NCBI RefSeq assembly: GCF_002091985.1
Contig: NZ_MKKX01000038.1
Coordinates: forward strand, 124,001-188,000
Direction of reading: 5' to 3'
Length of the DNA stretch: 64,000 bases
Source: Rhodococcus sp. 1163
GTDB lineage: Bacteria > Actinomycetota > Actinomycetes > Mycobacteriales > Mycobacteriaceae
The notes beneath the pieces were generated by a model, which saw nothing but the letters and a program-made list of their open reading frames with translations, had not been told where the DNA came from and searched no databases. Below are positions 39,225 to 49,447 of this stretch, one piece after another. Numbering within the stretch: position 1 is the stretch's first letter; each line of letters begins with the position of its first letter. A program made the position numbers and the translations under genes.

Positions 39225-40442
39225 GTGGATGCGACTGATTCTCCTTACCTCGTCGGCCTGAATCTGTCAGGCAAACGCGTCGTTGTGGTCGGCGGCGGGA
39301 CCGTCGCGCAGCGGCGACTGCCCCTGTTGATCTCTTCCGGCGCCGAAGTGCACGTCATCACCCGGGTTGCGACTCCGGCCGTCGAAGCGATGGCAACTGC
39401 TGGTCAGGTGACGATGGAGCTGCGTGACTTCGCCGCCGGTGACATCGACGATGCCTGGTACGCCATTGCCTGCACCGACGAGGCCGAGACGAATGCCGCG
39501 ATCGTGGCCGAGGCCGAGAAGTCGAGAATTTTCTGCGTTCGCGCCGACATCGCTCGTGACGGAACTGCGGTCACCCCAGCATCTGCGGACTACGACGGAC
39601 TCACTCTCGGCGTTTTGGCGGGCGGTGAGCACCGGCGCTCGGCAGCGGTGCGCAATGCTGTTCTCGAAGCTCTCCAGTCGGGCCTCATCACCGATTCGGC
39701 GCACGCCCCGCTGAGCGGGGTGGCCCTCGTCGGCGGCGGCCCGGGAGATCCGGATCTGATCACCGTCCGCGGCCGCCGACTCCTGGCGTACGCCGACGTC
39801 GTCGTCGCCGATCGTCTGGCGCCACCGGAGCTGCTCGCCGAACTAGGCCCACACGTCGAAGTCATCGATGCGTCGAAGATTCCGTACGGCCGCGCAATGG
39901 CACAGGAGGCGATCAATCAAGCATTGATCGACGGAGCCAGGGCCGGCAAGTTCGTCGTCCGCCTCAAGGGCGGCGACCCGTACGTGTTCGGTCGTGGATA
40001 CGAAGAACTCGAGGCTCTCGCCGAGGCCGGGATACCGGTGACGGTGGTCCCCGGCATCACGAGTGCGATTTCGGTGCCGTCGGCGGCAGGAGTTCCAGTG
40101 ACGCACCGAGGCGTCACCCACGAATTCGTGGTCGTGAGCGGCCACCTCGCCCCGGAACATCCCGACTCACTGGTCGATTGGGGCGCGCTCGCACGCTTGA
40201 AGGGCACCATCGTGCTCCTGATGGCGGTCGAACGCATCGACAAATTTGCCGCGGTGCTCATCGAAGGTGGACGGCCCGCCTCGACGCCGGTGTTGGTGGT
40301 GCAGGAGGGGACGATGCGTACTCAGCGTGAGGTCAGAGCCGATCTCGCCACGGTGGGCCTGCGCGTGAAAGAAGAGGGAATTCGCCCACCGGCAATCGTC
40401 GTAATTGGAACCGTTGCGGGTTTCTCCGTGGACCCTCGGTAA
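39225..40442 (+). CDS. cysG: Fused precorrin-2 dehydrogenase / uroporphyrinogen-III C-methyltransferase
   Basis: A 405-residue bifunctional protein. The N-terminal Rossmann domain (about 1-150; GKRVVVVGGGTVAQRRLPLL) oxidises precorrin-2 to sirohydrochlorin. The C-terminal SUMT domain (from about residue 166, ALVGGGPGDPDLITVRG) methylates uroporphyrinogen III at C2 and C7, with VVADRLAPPELL, FVVRLKGGDPYVFGRG and VVPGITSAISVPSAAGVPVTHRG. It therefore feeds both sirohaem (sulfite and nitrite reductases) and, at precorrin-2, cobalamin. GTG 39225 gives the same length as Rv2847c; the frame upstream overlaps ABC-F. It follows that gene by 11 bp. Confidence 0.95.
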   Translation: MDATDSPYLVGLNLSGKRVVVVGGGTVAQRRLPLLISSGAEVHVITRVATPAVEAMATAGQVTMELRDFAAGDIDDAWYAIACTDEAETNAAIVAEAEKSRIFCVRADIARDGTAVTPASADYDGLTLGVLAGGEHRRSAAVRNAVLEALQSGLITDSAHAPLSGVALVGGGPGDPDLITVRGRRLLAYADVVVADRLAPPELLAELGPHVEVIDASKIPYGRAMAQEAINQALIDGARAGKFVVRLKGGDPYVFGRGYEELEALAEAGIPVTVVPGITSAISVPSAAGVPVTHRGVTHEFVVVSGHLAPEHPDSLVDWGALARLKGTIVLLMAVERIDKFAAVLIEGGRPASTPVLVVQEGTMRTQREVRADLATVGLRVKEEGIRPPAIVVIGTVAGFSVDPR

Positions 40443-40453
40443 CGTTGACTTCC

Positions 40454-41956
40454 GTGTCTGACCAATCGCAGCCCGCAGCGCCCACGACGGACATCGTGTA
40501 CCCGGTGACGACCAGGGCTTTCGGCCTGGCAATCATCGTGCTCAGCGGCCTTCAGTTGATGGTGGTTCTCGACGGGACGGTGGCAAACCTGGCGTTGGCG
40601 CCGCTGCAGGCGGATCTGGGTTTGAGCGACGCCGGCCGCAACTGGGTTCTCACCTCGTACGCATTGGCCTTCGGCGGACTGATGCTTCTCGGTGGAAGGC
40701 TCGGTGATGCGTTCGGACGAAAAAAGATGTTCCTCGGTGGCGTCGTACTGTTCACCGTGGCATCTCTGCTCTGTGGGTTGGCCATCAACGAGGCGACGTT
40801 GGTGGCTGCGCGTGCCCTTCAGGGCGTTGGAGCGGCGGTAGCGTCGCCGACGGCGTTCGCCTTGGTCGCGACGACCTTTGCGCCCGGACCGGTTCGGAAT
40901 CAGGCAATTGCGATCTATGCGGCGATGACAGGCGTCGGATCCATCGCAGGCCTCATCATCGGCGGTGCCTTGACCCAGGTTTCGTGGCGTTGGATCTTTC
41001 TCATCAACGTGCCCATCGGCATCGCCATCGCAATTCTGGCCATGGTGTCGCTGAAGGAAACTGCGGGCGTACGGCTTGCCCTCGATTTCCCCGGCGCTAT
41101 CCTCGGCACACTCGGCTGTACAGGTGTCGTGCTCGCCTTGAGCGAGGGAACCGAACTGGGGTGGTCGAGCCCGCTCGTCATCGGCTCGCTGCTCGGCGGC
41201 CTGATACTGCTCGGACTGTTCCTTGCTGTCGAGCGAAGGGCCGAAAATCCGCTGTTGCCGTTTTCTCTGTTCGCGAACAAGAACCGCGTGGCCACGTTCG
41301 TCGCGATCTTCTTCGCAGGCGGAGTGATGTTCTGCCTCGCCGCGTTCGTTGCGCTGTTCGTGCAGGACATCCTCGGCTACAGCCCACTCAATGCGGGTCT
41401 GGCGTTCGTTCCGTTCGCATTCGGCTTGGGTGCTGCAGCGTTCATCACCTCGAAGCTCGTAGTTCGAATACAGCCGCGATGGTTGGTCATGTCCGGCAGC
41501 GCCATCATGGTGGGTTGGTTGTTGTTCTCGGTCGCGACGATGAACGCGGACTCGTCGTACTTCCCTGGCATCTTCTTCCCGGTCATCGGGATCGGCTTCG
41601 GCGTCGGTATGGCGTCGATACCGCTGCCGCTGTGTGCCATCGCCGGCGTCCGAGCAACCGAGATCGGCCCACTGACAGCAATCGCTCTGGTGGCTCAGAC
41701 CTTGGGTGGTCCCGTTGCGCTGGCAGTGGTGGGTGCTTTGGCCACCTCGCGAACGATCTCACTCGGTGGAACCACCGGCCCCGCAACTCTGATGAACGAG
41801 AACCAACTCACTGCACTGAGCTCCGGCTACATGTTCGCCCTGTTCTGCTGCGCAGTCGCTGCAGTGGTCGCCGGACTCGCCGCGTTCTTCATCAAGTTCA
41901 CCCCGCAGCAGGTCGCTCAGGCCCAGGCTGCGCAGGAAGACGTGCTCGCAACGTAG
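40454..41956 (+). CDS. efpA: EfpA-like MFS transporter (DHA2, 14 TM)
   Basis: A 500-residue major facilitator of the DHA2/QacA type with about 14 hydrophobic segments. Family motifs include VVLDGTVANLALAPLQADLGLS in TM1-2 region, GGRLGDAFGRKKMFL (motif A) and GVGAAVASPTAFALVATTF (motif C-like). The position between cysG and proS, seen also for Rv2846c in M. tuberculosis, supports EfpA, an essential mycobacterial transporter linked to drug efflux and more recently to lipid transport. Start is GTG 40454; TTG 40445 is in frame. The cargo in this organism is an inference only. Confidence 0.88.
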   Translation: MSDQSQPAAPTTDIVYPVTTRAFGLAIIVLSGLQLMVVLDGTVANLALAPLQADLGLSDAGRNWVLTSYALAFGGLMLLGGRLGDAFGRKKMFLGGVVLFTVASLLCGLAINEATLVAARALQGVGAAVASPTAFALVATTFAPGPVRNQAIAIYAAMTGVGSIAGLIIGGALTQVSWRWIFLINVPIGIAIAILAMVSLKETAGVRLALDFPGAILGTLGCTGVVLALSEGTELGWSSPLVIGSLLGGLILLGLFLAVERRAENPLLPFSLFANKNRVATFVAIFFAGGVMFCLAAFVALFVQDILGYSPLNAGLAFVPFAFGLGAAAFITSKLVVRIQPRWLVMSGSAIMVGWLLFSVATMNADSSYFPGIFFPVIGIGFGVGMASIPLPLCAIAGVRATEIGPLTAIALVAQTLGGPVALAVVGALATSRTISLGGTTGPATLMNENQLTALSSGYMFALFCCAVAAVVAGLAAFFIKFTPQQVAQAQAAQEDVLAT

Positions 41957-41976
41957 CGGTCAAAGGCGGTCCACGG

Positions 41977-43323
41977 TCAGACGCCGAGAACGCTCTTGGC
42001 GATGAGAAAGTAGATGACGAGTCCGGTGGAGTCGCAGAACGTCGAAATGAACGGCGTCGAGAAGACCGCTGGATCGACGCCGATCTTCTTCGCGAGCAGC
42101 GGCATCGCACCGCCGACGGTCGCAGCAAGTGTGCAGATCGCAAACAGGGTCGACCCGATGACGAACCCCAGATTCCAGTCGTAGACCAGCCCCGCGATGG
42201 TGAATCCGAGCAACCCGAGCATTCCTCCCATCGTGGCGCCCACGCGTACCTCCCGAAACAGCACTGCGGCAATGTCACGTGGGCGCACATCGCCGACGGC
42301 CAGTGAGCGTGTCACCGTCGTTGCCGCCTGCGCCCCGGTGTTGCCGCCGGTACCCGTCAACAGCGGAATGAACAAGGCCAAGGTCACCACCGCGGCCAGC
42401 GCATCCTCGAACACCTCGAGTACTTGTACGGTCAGGATTGCCGACAGTGCGAGAACCAACAGCCAGACAATGCGAGATCGCACGATCGACATGACCGGCG
42501 TACCGAGATACGGCCTGCGGAGTGGTTCGGATCCGCCTGCCCTCGCGGCATCCTCGTCCTCTGCCTCTTCGATGACGCGAGCTGCCTGCTCGATGGTGAG
42601 AATCCCGATCAGTCGATTTTCGGAATCGACCACGACGACAGCCGGGCTCCGATACTCCAGGCACATGCGCGCGGCGTCCTCCGCGGGCACATCGGCAGTG
42701 ACCACGGGCTGCGCCGACGCGAGATCCTGGACTCGATCTGCCGGATCGGCGGTGGCAATATCGGCCAGGGTGACGACACCGATGAGACGTCGACTCCCGT
42801 CGGTGATCGGTAGCAGATACACCGACTCGGCTTCGGATCCGGTTTCTCGAACCTGCGCCAGCGCTTCACCAGCGGTGGTCGTTGCGTGAACGCGGATGTA
42901 TTCCGGACTCATCCGCCTGCCGGTTGAGCCCTTCGCGTACCCGAGCATGGGTGCGGTCAAGTCTCGTTCGCCGGCAGACAACCCTTGCATGAGTCTTCGT
43001 GCGACATTGGATGGCAGTTCGTCGACCAGTTCGACTCGGTTCTCGGGGCCGAGTTCCTCGAACAGGGTGATCACATCGTTTTCGCGTAGACCGCCGAAGA
43101 GCTCTCCGCGAACCGAGGCATCGAATCGGTCGAATACGTCGAGCGCCAGATCCTTCGGAAGCAATCGATACAGCACTGCTCGTTCGGCTGGATCTGCTCG
43201 TTCGAGTATTCGTGTGGCATCCGAAGGCGACAACCCCGACACCAGTGCGGACATCCCGGCAAGATCCTTGTGTCGAAGCAGTTCGGATGCGCGGTTGATC
43301 GTATGGTCGAAGTTCGAGAGCAC
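41977..43323 (-). CDS. mgtE: Magnesium transporter MgtE
   Basis: MgtE is a dimeric Mg2+ channel gated by intracellular Mg2+. GTG 43323 gives 448 residues, the family size; the frame upstream to 43473 is not MgtE-like. The cytosolic N domain (MgtE_N, PSDATRILERADPAERAVLYRLLPKDLALDVFDRFD-like runs, here AERAVLYRLLPKDLA) is followed by paired CBS domains (about 130-250; VYLLPITDGSRRLIGVVTLADI, PAVVVVDSENRLIGILTIEQA). Five membrane helices start near residue 283, with TGTGGNTGAQAATTVTRSLA lining the pore. It is convergent with the EfpA-like gene, 20 bp apart. Confidence 0.95.
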   Translation of the reverse strand: MLSNFDHTINRASELLRHKDLAGMSALVSGLSPSDATRILERADPAERAVLYRLLPKDLALDVFDRFDASVRGELFGGLRENDVITLFEELGPENRVELVDELPSNVARRLMQGLSAGERDLTAPMLGYAKGSTGRRMSPEYIRVHATTTAGEALAQVRETGSEAESVYLLPITDGSRRLIGVVTLADIATADPADRVQDLASAQPVVTADVPAEDAARMCLEYRSPAVVVVDSENRLIGILTIEQAARVIEEAEDEDAARAGGSEPLRRPYLGTPVMSIVRSRIVWLLVLALSAILTVQVLEVFEDALAAVVTLALFIPLLTGTGGNTGAQAATTVTRSLAVGDVRPRDIAAVLFREVRVGATMGGMLGLLGFTIAGLVYDWNLGFVIGSTLFAICTLAATVGGAMPLLAKKIGVDPAVFSTPFISTFCDSTGLVIYFLIAKSVLGV

Positions 43324-43427
43324 CAGGCCATTCTGCCTGCCGGAACCTGCCAACCGAGCCGAGGCGGTACACGCTGCTCGGCACAACCGGTTTTTCCACG
43401 AGACTCGTGAGATGAAACATCGGGCCG

Positions 43428-44651
43428 CTACGACAGTTTCGCGTCGTCCGCTGCCGCGTGCCCCGATTCCCATCCTTCGGCATCCAACCTCGGACCCCGC
43501 ATGGTCCGCACTCGTGGGAAGAGTCGGTCGAATTCTTGCTCCACAGCTACGGTCTGAGCCGCCAACATCGGTAGTAGGTTGCCGGACTGTTCCGACGCTT
43601 CCTCCACCGCGTGGGCATCGGCCTCGCCGAGCCGTTCGCCGATCCTGACTGCGTACGCATAGAGGAACGCCTTGCCGAATGCCGCCGAAGCAGAACCCTT
43701 ACGTCGCTTGGCTGTGGGGGAGTGCGACAGTGAGCGCGTCGCCTGGATCAGCAACGAGGTGAACATGATCTCCGTCTGCTCGATGTCGACGGGTGAACCG
43801 ACGAGCGTTGCGATCGCGTACTCCGGATCCCAGATACTCTTGACTCGGTTGACCGTGCTCACCGCATGCAGCAGTTGGGCTTTGGGCGGAGCGTGGGGGT
43901 TGTCGACATGCAGACGTCTGCTGATCACATCGACATTTCCTTCGGTCAGCAACAGCGAATCGATGGAATATCTGGTCATCAACTCCTGCGCCTTGGCGGT
44001 GAGTGTCTCCGCCTCTTCCTCGAAATCGGTAGCGTCGGCCTTGGCGAGCAGGCCACGAATCTTACCGAGCATCTTGGTGTTCGGAGATCCGCTCACCGGC
44101 CCGGACTTCGCAGTTCGGCCGGCCCGCCGAACCGGCCACTGCGACGGAAAGGGTCCGATCCGGGGCCACCGCGGAAGCGTCTGCCATTGGCCCAGCAACG
44201 CAAGTACCGCAATCCACTGATCGTTGGAGGCGATGTAATCCGTTTTGCCACTCGACTTCAGCAGTGCAGCAAGAAAATTCGGTGAGGCTGTCAGTGGCCC
44301 TGCAGCTTTCGGGTATGCGGCACAGATGTCGGAGAGCTGGTCGACCCAGTTCTCGGGCGCCCGTTCGTGTGCGCTCGTCAGATCCGATTGATGAAGCAGG
44401 ACCGCAGCGGCGAGCGAGGTTACCGCGAGCGTCTGCTGACGCTTGACGATATGCAGAAGGTCGAACGGTTGCCAGCCCGCCTCGTACATCGTCTCGATCA
44501 TGTTCGTCAGCGCCAACGATGCCAGTGCCGAGGCGTCGTGGTCTTCCAACGCGATCAGCCGATCGACGACTTCGTCCACGCGCCGCAGATCCCGACTCTT
44601 GCCATAGGACACGTCGGCGCCTTGCCGGAGTAGATCCGGGACCGGGTTCAC
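43428..44651 (-). CDS. DUF2786-domain protein
   Basis: A 407-residue protein. The recognisable part is a DUF2786 domain at about residues 193-232 (MLGKIRGLLAKADATDF then EAETLTAKAQELMTRYSID). The N-terminal region is helical and mostly uncharacterised; the C-terminal 170 residues resemble the usual DUF2786-associated domain (RLHVDNPHAPPKAQLLHAV, SPVDIEQTEIMFTSLLIQATR). No signal peptide or membrane segment. Function is unknown. The GTG start overlaps the yaaA stop by 4 bp, so it is probably translated from the same mRNA as that oxidative-stress-associated gene. Confidence 0.85.
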   Translation of the reverse strand: MNPVPDLLRQGADVSYGKSRDLRRVDEVVDRLIALEDHDASALASLALTNMIETMYEAGWQPFDLLHIVKRQQTLAVTSLAAAVLLHQSDLTSAHERAPENWVDQLSDICAAYPKAAGPLTASPNFLAALLKSSGKTDYIASNDQWIAVLALLGQWQTLPRWPRIGPFPSQWPVRRAGRTAKSGPVSGSPNTKMLGKIRGLLAKADATDFEEEAETLTAKAQELMTRYSIDSLLLTEGNVDVISRRLHVDNPHAPPKAQLLHAVSTVNRVKSIWDPEYAIATLVGSPVDIEQTEIMFTSLLIQATRSLSHSPTAKRRKGSASAAFGKAFLYAYAVRIGERLGEADAHAVEEASEQSGNLLPMLAAQTVAVEQEFDRLFPRVRTMRGPRLDAEGWESGHAAADDAKLS

Positions 44652-45391
44652 TTGGTGAGGACGATCAGTTCGGTCGCCGAGGCGACTTCCACGCTCAAGC
44701 CGGCTCGCGATGCGACTCGGGCCACCGCACGCACGTCCTTCGGCTCGGCGGTCGTCAGGGTCAGCGCACGCGCCAGCACGCCCTTGTGATGCTTGTTGAA
44801 GTGGCTCACGACCGATCTGCTGCCATCGGGTTTCTCGGTCAGCACCGTTGCCGTGACGGCGCCGGGGACCGGGCCGAGTTGCTGGTACGTCCCCGAGCGC
44901 AGGTCGACGACCAGTTCATCGGACTGCGCAGCCACGGCGTCCGCCAACTCGGGCTTCCAATGCGAACGTAGGGTGCCGAAGCCAGGGATCGTCGATCCAC
45001 CGGACAGCCGGTAGTACGGAATCGGATCGTATGCACGTACTGCTCCGAACAATGCAGATCCGATCCATAACCTCGCCGCCGCCCGTGCTCGACCGGCCTT
45101 CGTGAACGAACGCGCGTCGAGAGCGTCGTAGAGAACCCCGGTGTAGCGGCTCAGCGCGGGTGTCGTGGGTGAACTCCACAGGGCGGCGTTGCGTTCGACT
45201 TCTTCGGTCTGGGTCGGTCCGAGACCCAGCGCGGTCGCCGATGCCTCGCGATCGCCGGCCAGCTCCACGAGCGCGTCCGCCAGCTTGTGTCGGAGGGGAT
45301 TGAGCTCGGGGAGGGACAGAACTTCCAGATCCAGGGGAGAGCCGTCGCCGCCGCCCGACTTCGTCTCGGATGGGGGCAGCAGAATCAGCAC
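44648..45391 (-). CDS. yaaA: Peroxide stress protein YaaA (UPF0246/DUF328)
   Basis: YaaA family proteins lower intracellular iron and limit DNA damage during peroxide stress in E. coli; a DNA-binding role has been proposed. I read it from GTG 45391 ([15 protein letters not shown]), matching the E. coli N-terminus (MLILISPAKT); longer upstream frames are not supported. The 247 residues contain [49 protein letters not shown] and [17 protein letters not shown], all diagnostic. It is divergent from proS, with only about 50 bp between starts. Confidence 0.9.
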   Translation of the reverse strand: MLILLPPSETKSGGGDGSPLDLEVLSLPELNPLRHKLADALVELAGDREASATALGLGPTQTEEVERNAALWSSPTTPALSRYTGVLYDALDARSFTKAGRARAAARLWIGSALFGAVRAYDPIPYYRLSGGSTIPGFGTLRSHWKPELADAVAAQSDELVVDLRSGTYQQLGPVPGAVTATVLTEKPDGSRSVVSHFNKHHKGVLARALTLTTAEPKDVRAVARVASRAGLSVEVASATELIVLTK

Positions 45392-45439
45392 GGGGAGCAA
45401 CGTTACCCACCCGCAGAGCACCGACTACGCTTGTACCCC

Positions 45440-47191
45440 GTGATCACCCGTCTTTCGCAGCTCTTCCTCCGCACTCTTCGTGACGACCCCGCCGACGCCG
45501 AAGTCGACAGCCACAAGCTGTTGGTTCGTGCGGGTTACGTTCGTCGTATCGCGCCGGGTGTGTACTCCTGGCTGCCGCTCGGCCTGAGAGTGCTGCGCCA
45601 GATCGAACGAGTCGTTCGTGAAGAGATGAACGCGATCGGTGCGCAGGAGATCTCGCTACCGGCGTTGCTGCCCCGCGAGCCGTACGAGACCACCAATCGA
45701 TGGACCGATTACGGCGACGCGCTGTTCAAGCTGAAGGACCGCAAGGGCAACGACATGTTGCTCGGTCCCACCCACGAGGAACTGTTCGCACTGACGGTGA
45801 AGGGTGAGTACAACTCGTACAAGGACCTGCCGGTCACGCTCTATCAGATCCAGACCAAGTATCGCGACGAGGAACGCCCGCGCGCGGGCATTCTGCGCGG
45901 ACGCGAGTTCGTCATGAAGGACTCCTACTCGTTCGACATGGACGAGGACGGGCTGAAGCGGTCCTATGCGGCACACCGTGAGGCCTACCAGAAGATCTTT
46001 GCTCGGCTCGGGGTCAAGTACGTCATCGTGGCGGCGACGTCCGGCGCGATGGGTGGAAGTGCGTCCGAGGAATTCCTTGCCGAGAGCGACATCGGGGAGG
46101 ACACCTACGTGCGGTGCATCGAATCGGGATACGCGGCGAACGTCGAAGCCGTCACGACTCCCGCGCCGCCGTCGTTGCCGATCGAGGGGCAGCCTGCTGC
46201 CGTCGATCACGAGACGGGCGACACACCCACCATTGCCACGTTGGTCGAGTGGGCCAATTCGATCGACCTGGGCCGCACCGTCACCGCCGCGGACACGTTG
46301 AAGAACCTTCTGCTCAAGGTGCGCAACGCAGACGGGGAGTGGGAGTTGCTCGCTGTAGGTCTGCCCGGCGACCGTGAGGTCGACGAGAAGCGCCTCGAAG
46401 CGTCTCTCGAGCCGGCCGAATTCGCGCTGCTCACCGACGCCGACTTCGAGGCCTACCCGTTCCTGGTGAAGGGCTACATCGGACCACGTGCGCTGCAGGC
46501 CAACGGAGTTCGCTACCTCGTCGACCCTCGTGTCGTCGAGGGGACGTCGTGGATCACCGGAGCAGACGTCACCGGCAAGCATGTGGTGAACCTGGTAGCC
46601 GGCCGCGATTTCACTCCTGATGGCACCATCGAAGCTGCCCAGGTACGGGACGGCGATCTCTCCCCGGACGGTCGCGGCGCGCTCGTCAGCGCGCGCGGTA
46701 TCGAGATCGGTCACATCTTCCAACTCGGTTACAAGTACACGGACGCGTTCAGTGTCGACGTGCTCGGTGAAAGCGGAAAACCCGTGCGCCTCGTGCAGGG
46801 TTCGTACGGCGTCGGTGTCTCTCGCCTGGTCGCCGTCGTCGCCGAGCAGATGCACGACGACAAGGGTCTGCGTTGGCCGAGTGAAGTATCGCCTGCAGAT
46901 GTACACCTGGTCATCGCCAACAAAGACGAAGCTGCACGTGCCGGCGCCGAGTCCATTGCGGCAGCACTCGACTCGCAGGGTCTCGACGTGCTGTTCGACG
47001 ATCGGAAGGCGTCGCCGGGCGTCAAGTTCAAGGACTCCGAACTCATCGGAGTGCCGGTCGTCGTCGTCGTCGGTAGGGGATGGGCCGAGGGCAAGGTCGA
47101 ACTCCGTGACCGCTTCACCGGTGAGAGCCGTGACCTCGATACCGAGACCGCTGTCGCCGACATCGTCGAAACGGTACGTGGGAAAGTGTGA
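45440..47191 (+). CDS. proS: Prolyl-tRNA synthetase (bacterial type)
   Basis: ProRS charges tRNA-Pro. GTG 45440 gives 583 residues, the usual bacterial length. The class II core has motif 1 near [31 protein letters not shown]-like sequence ([13 protein letters not shown]), motif 2 [27 protein letters not shown] (here [16 protein letters not shown]), and motif 3 [12 protein letters not shown]. An INS editing domain of about 180 residues lies between motifs 2 and 3 ([26 protein letters not shown]), as in bacterial-type enzymes. The anticodon-binding domain ends the protein. Confidence 0.97.
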   Translation: MITRLSQLFLRTLRDDPADAEVDSHKLLVRAGYVRRIAPGVYSWLPLGLRVLRQIERVVREEMNAIGAQEISLPALLPREPYETTNRWTDYGDALFKLKDRKGNDMLLGPTHEELFALTVKGEYNSYKDLPVTLYQIQTKYRDEERPRAGILRGREFVMKDSYSFDMDEDGLKRSYAAHREAYQKIFARLGVKYVIVAATSGAMGGSASEEFLAESDIGEDTYVRCIESGYAANVEAVTTPAPPSLPIEGQPAAVDHETGDTPTIATLVEWANSIDLGRTVTAADTLKNLLLKVRNADGEWELLAVGLPGDREVDEKRLEASLEPAEFALLTDADFEAYPFLVKGYIGPRALQANGVRYLVDPRVVEGTSWITGADVTGKHVVNLVAGRDFTPDGTIEAAQVRDGDLSPDGRGALVSARGIEIGHIFQLGYKYTDAFSVDVLGESGKPVRLVQGSYGVGVSRLVAVVAEQMHDDKGLRWPSEVSPADVHLVIANKDEAARAGAESIAAALDSQGLDVLFDDRKASPGVKFKDSELIGVPVVVVVGRGWAEGKVELRDRFTGESRDLDTETAVADIVETVRGKV

Positions 47192-47263
47192 TCGCGTGGT
47201 TCGGCGGTTCGGGTCGGTTACCCACTGGTAGCTTCGGGGCAGCCGACTAGGAAAGGTGACAAC

Positions 47264-48985
47264 ATGGCCCACCTCACGTTGTTCGATCCCGCGACGTACG
47301 ATCCGACCCAGTTCGACGACGAAACGCGGCGCCAGTTGCGATCGCTGATCGACTGGTTCGAGGATCGAGGCAAGGCCAGATTGCTCGCCGACGACCTCGA
47401 AGCAGTCTGGACCAGCGACTTTCTCGACTTCGTTGCCAAGGAGAAGCTGTTCGCGACGTTTTCGACACCGGCAGCCTATGCCGATGGCGACGCCGACAAG
47501 CGCTGGGATGCGTCCCGCAATGCTGCTCTGAGCGAGATCCTCGGCTTTTACGGACTGTCCTACTGGTACGCCTGGCAGGTCACCGTACTCGGACTCGGGC
47601 CGATCTGGATGAGCGAGAACGAGGAGGCCAAGCGCCGTGCAGCGCGGGCGCTGAACGGCGGGTCCGTGATGGCGTTCGGGCTGTCCGAGCGCGCCCATGG
47701 TGCCGACGTCTACTCGACGGATATGTTGCTCCGGCCGTCCGAGGAAGAGGGCGTCGAGTTTCTGGCGTCGGGGGAGAAGTACTACATCGGCAACGGCAAC
47801 GTCGCGGGCATGGTCTCGGTGTTCGGTCGCCGCACCGACCGCGATGGGACGGATGCCTACGTGTTCTTCGTCGCCGACAGTAGTCATCCCCGATATGTGC
47901 TACGTGACAACGTGATTCACGGCCAGATGTTCGTCAGTACGTTCACCCTCGAGGACTACCCGGTCCGAGCCGAGGACATTCTGCACACTGGTGCAGACGC
48001 GTTTTCCGCCGCACTCAACACCGTCAACGTCGGTAAGTTCAACCTCTGCACGGGTTCGATCGGAATCACCGAGCATGCGTTCTACGAGTCGATCACGCAC
48101 GCGCACAACAGGATTCTCTATGGCAACCGGGTCACCGAATTTCCGCATGTGCGTGCAAGTTTCGTCGACGCCTATTCGCGACTGATCGCGATGAAGCTCT
48201 TCAGTGGGCGGGCAGTCGACTACTTCAGGTCCGCAAGCCTCGAGGATCGGCGCTACCTGCTGTTCAATCCGATGACCAAGGCCAAGGTGACCTCCGAAGG
48301 CGAGACCGTGGTTCGGTTGCTGCACGATGTGATCGCAGCGAAGGGGTACGAGAAGAACACGTACTTTCGTGAGGCCGCGCAGATGATCGGAACCCTGCCC
48401 AAGCTCGAAGGCACAGTGCACGTCAACGTCGCCCTCATGCTCAAGTTCATGCCGGCGTACATGTTCGCCCCGATGGACTACCCCGACGTCGTGACACGTG
48501 ACGACGCTTCCGACGACGCGTTCTTCTTCGCTCAGGGCCCCGCACGCGGAGCGGGGAAAGTGCGATTCCACGACTGGGAGTCGACGTACGAAAAGTTTTC
48601 GCATGTTCCCAACGTCGCGCGGTTCTACGAGCAGGCTTCGGCCTTCAAGACGTTCCTGACCGACACCGCACCGGATGAAGCACAGCAGAAGGATCTGGAC
48701 TTCCTACTCAACGTAGGGCACCTGTTCTCGTTGGTCGTCTACGGTCAGCTGATTCTGGAATCGGCCGAGAAGGTCTCCACCGAGTTGCTCGATCAGATCT
48801 TCGACTTTCAGATTCGTGACTTCTCCGGTTACGCAGTTGCTCTGCACGGAAAGCCGTCCTCTACCGAGGCGCAGCAGGCGTGGGCACTTGCGGCGATCCG
48901 CAAGCCGGTTGCCGATCTCGATCGCTTCGACGCAGTGTGGTCCGAAGTAGTGTCCTACGACGGCGCATACGAGATGAGGGCCTGA
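47264..48985 (+). CDS. Acyl-CoA dehydrogenase family protein (divergent)
   Basis: A 573-residue flavin acyl-CoA dehydrogenase-like protein. It is longer than the usual 380-400 residues. The middle resembles the FAD/acyl-CoA dehydrogenase fold: GGSVMAFGLSERAHGADVYSTDM (about 129-151) matches the beta-domain GxAxTEPxAGSD-type region and VEFLASGEKYYIGNGNVAGMVSVF follows. The C-terminal region is all-helical. I cannot locate a catalytic Glu with confidence. AGGAAAGG lies 7-8 nt before ATG 47264. It stands between proS and a convergent ferritin-like pair. Substrate chain length is unknown. Confidence 0.85.
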   Translation: MAHLTLFDPATYDPTQFDDETRRQLRSLIDWFEDRGKARLLADDLEAVWTSDFLDFVAKEKLFATFSTPAAYADGDADKRWDASRNAALSEILGFYGLSYWYAWQVTVLGLGPIWMSENEEAKRRAARALNGGSVMAFGLSERAHGADVYSTDMLLRPSEEEGVEFLASGEKYYIGNGNVAGMVSVFGRRTDRDGTDAYVFFVADSSHPRYVLRDNVIHGQMFVSTFTLEDYPVRAEDILHTGADAFSAALNTVNVGKFNLCTGSIGITEHAFYESITHAHNRILYGNRVTEFPHVRASFVDAYSRLIAMKLFSGRAVDYFRSASLEDRRYLLFNPMTKAKVTSEGETVVRLLHDVIAAKGYEKNTYFREAAQMIGTLPKLEGTVHVNVALMLKFMPAYMFAPMDYPDVVTRDDASDDAFFFAQGPARGAGKVRFHDWESTYEKFSHVPNVARFYEQASAFKTFLTDTAPDEAQQKDLDFLLNVGHLFSLVVYGQLILESAEKVSTELLDQIFDFQIRDFSGYAVALHGKPSSTEAQQAWALAAIRKPVADLDRFDAVWSEVVSYDGAYEMRA

Positions 48986-49006
48986 CTCAGCGGAGTCGGC
49001 GGTCGT

Positions 49007-49447
49007 TCACGGTTGACCTGGGAACGGGACGGTCGGCGGAGCTACACCAAGGATTTTACGCCAGTTCGCCAGTCGTAACGCGGCTTCTGTGAGCGCAGTG
49101 ACTCCGGTCTCCCGCGTGGGGCCGGACTCGCTGCGCTCGATGACCGACCTCCACGCGATCGAGGTGTCGATCTCTGCCTGGGCGGCAAGCTGCGCCGACG
49201 TGACGGGATCGCCGACCGGAAACGGGATGGAATATGCCGGGCCGGCAAGCGGCGGGGTCACGCTCGCGGCGCGCAACGCATCGAGGGTTGCGTCTCGACG
49301 TGCGCGGTGCGCTGCAGCGTCCGCGGCGATGAGGCCCCCACGAGCCGGATTCGAGAATGCGCCGACGACGCCGTACGCAAAGATCGCGGCGTACTCGGCG
49401 TTCAACGCGTCGACGAGTGCTTGTTGTTCGATGCCGAGATCGCTCAT
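49007..49447 (-). CDS. DUF4439 ferritin-like protein
   Basis: A 146-residue ferritin-like four-helix protein of the DUF4439 family. The N-terminus LVDALNAEYAAIFAYGVVGAF carries the helix-1 E-x6-Y pattern, and DAAAHRARRDATLDALRA provides a helix-2 E/H-like position. A YSIPFPVGDPVTSAQLAAQ loop follows, then a helical C-terminus. Whether it binds metal is open, because the canonical E-x2-H motifs are only partly matched. No signal peptide. It begins in a 4-bp overlap with the upstream lipoprotein gene; the pair matches Rv2844/Rv2843 in place. Confidence 0.82.
   Translation of the reverse strand: MSDLGIEQQALVDALNAEYAAIFAYGVVGAFSNPARGGLIAADAAAHRARRDATLDALRAASVTPPLAGPAYSIPFPVGDPVTSAQLAAQAEIDTSIAWRSVIERSESGPTRETGVTALTEAALRLANWRKILGVAPPTVPFPGQP

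Noticed and set aside
45656-47887. 743-codon open frame antisense to proS and the acyl-CoA dehydrogenase gene
   Set aside because: It lies opposite two well-conserved genes. Its protein is rich in Arg, Val and Asp without recognisable domains, which is what a high-GC antisense frame produces.
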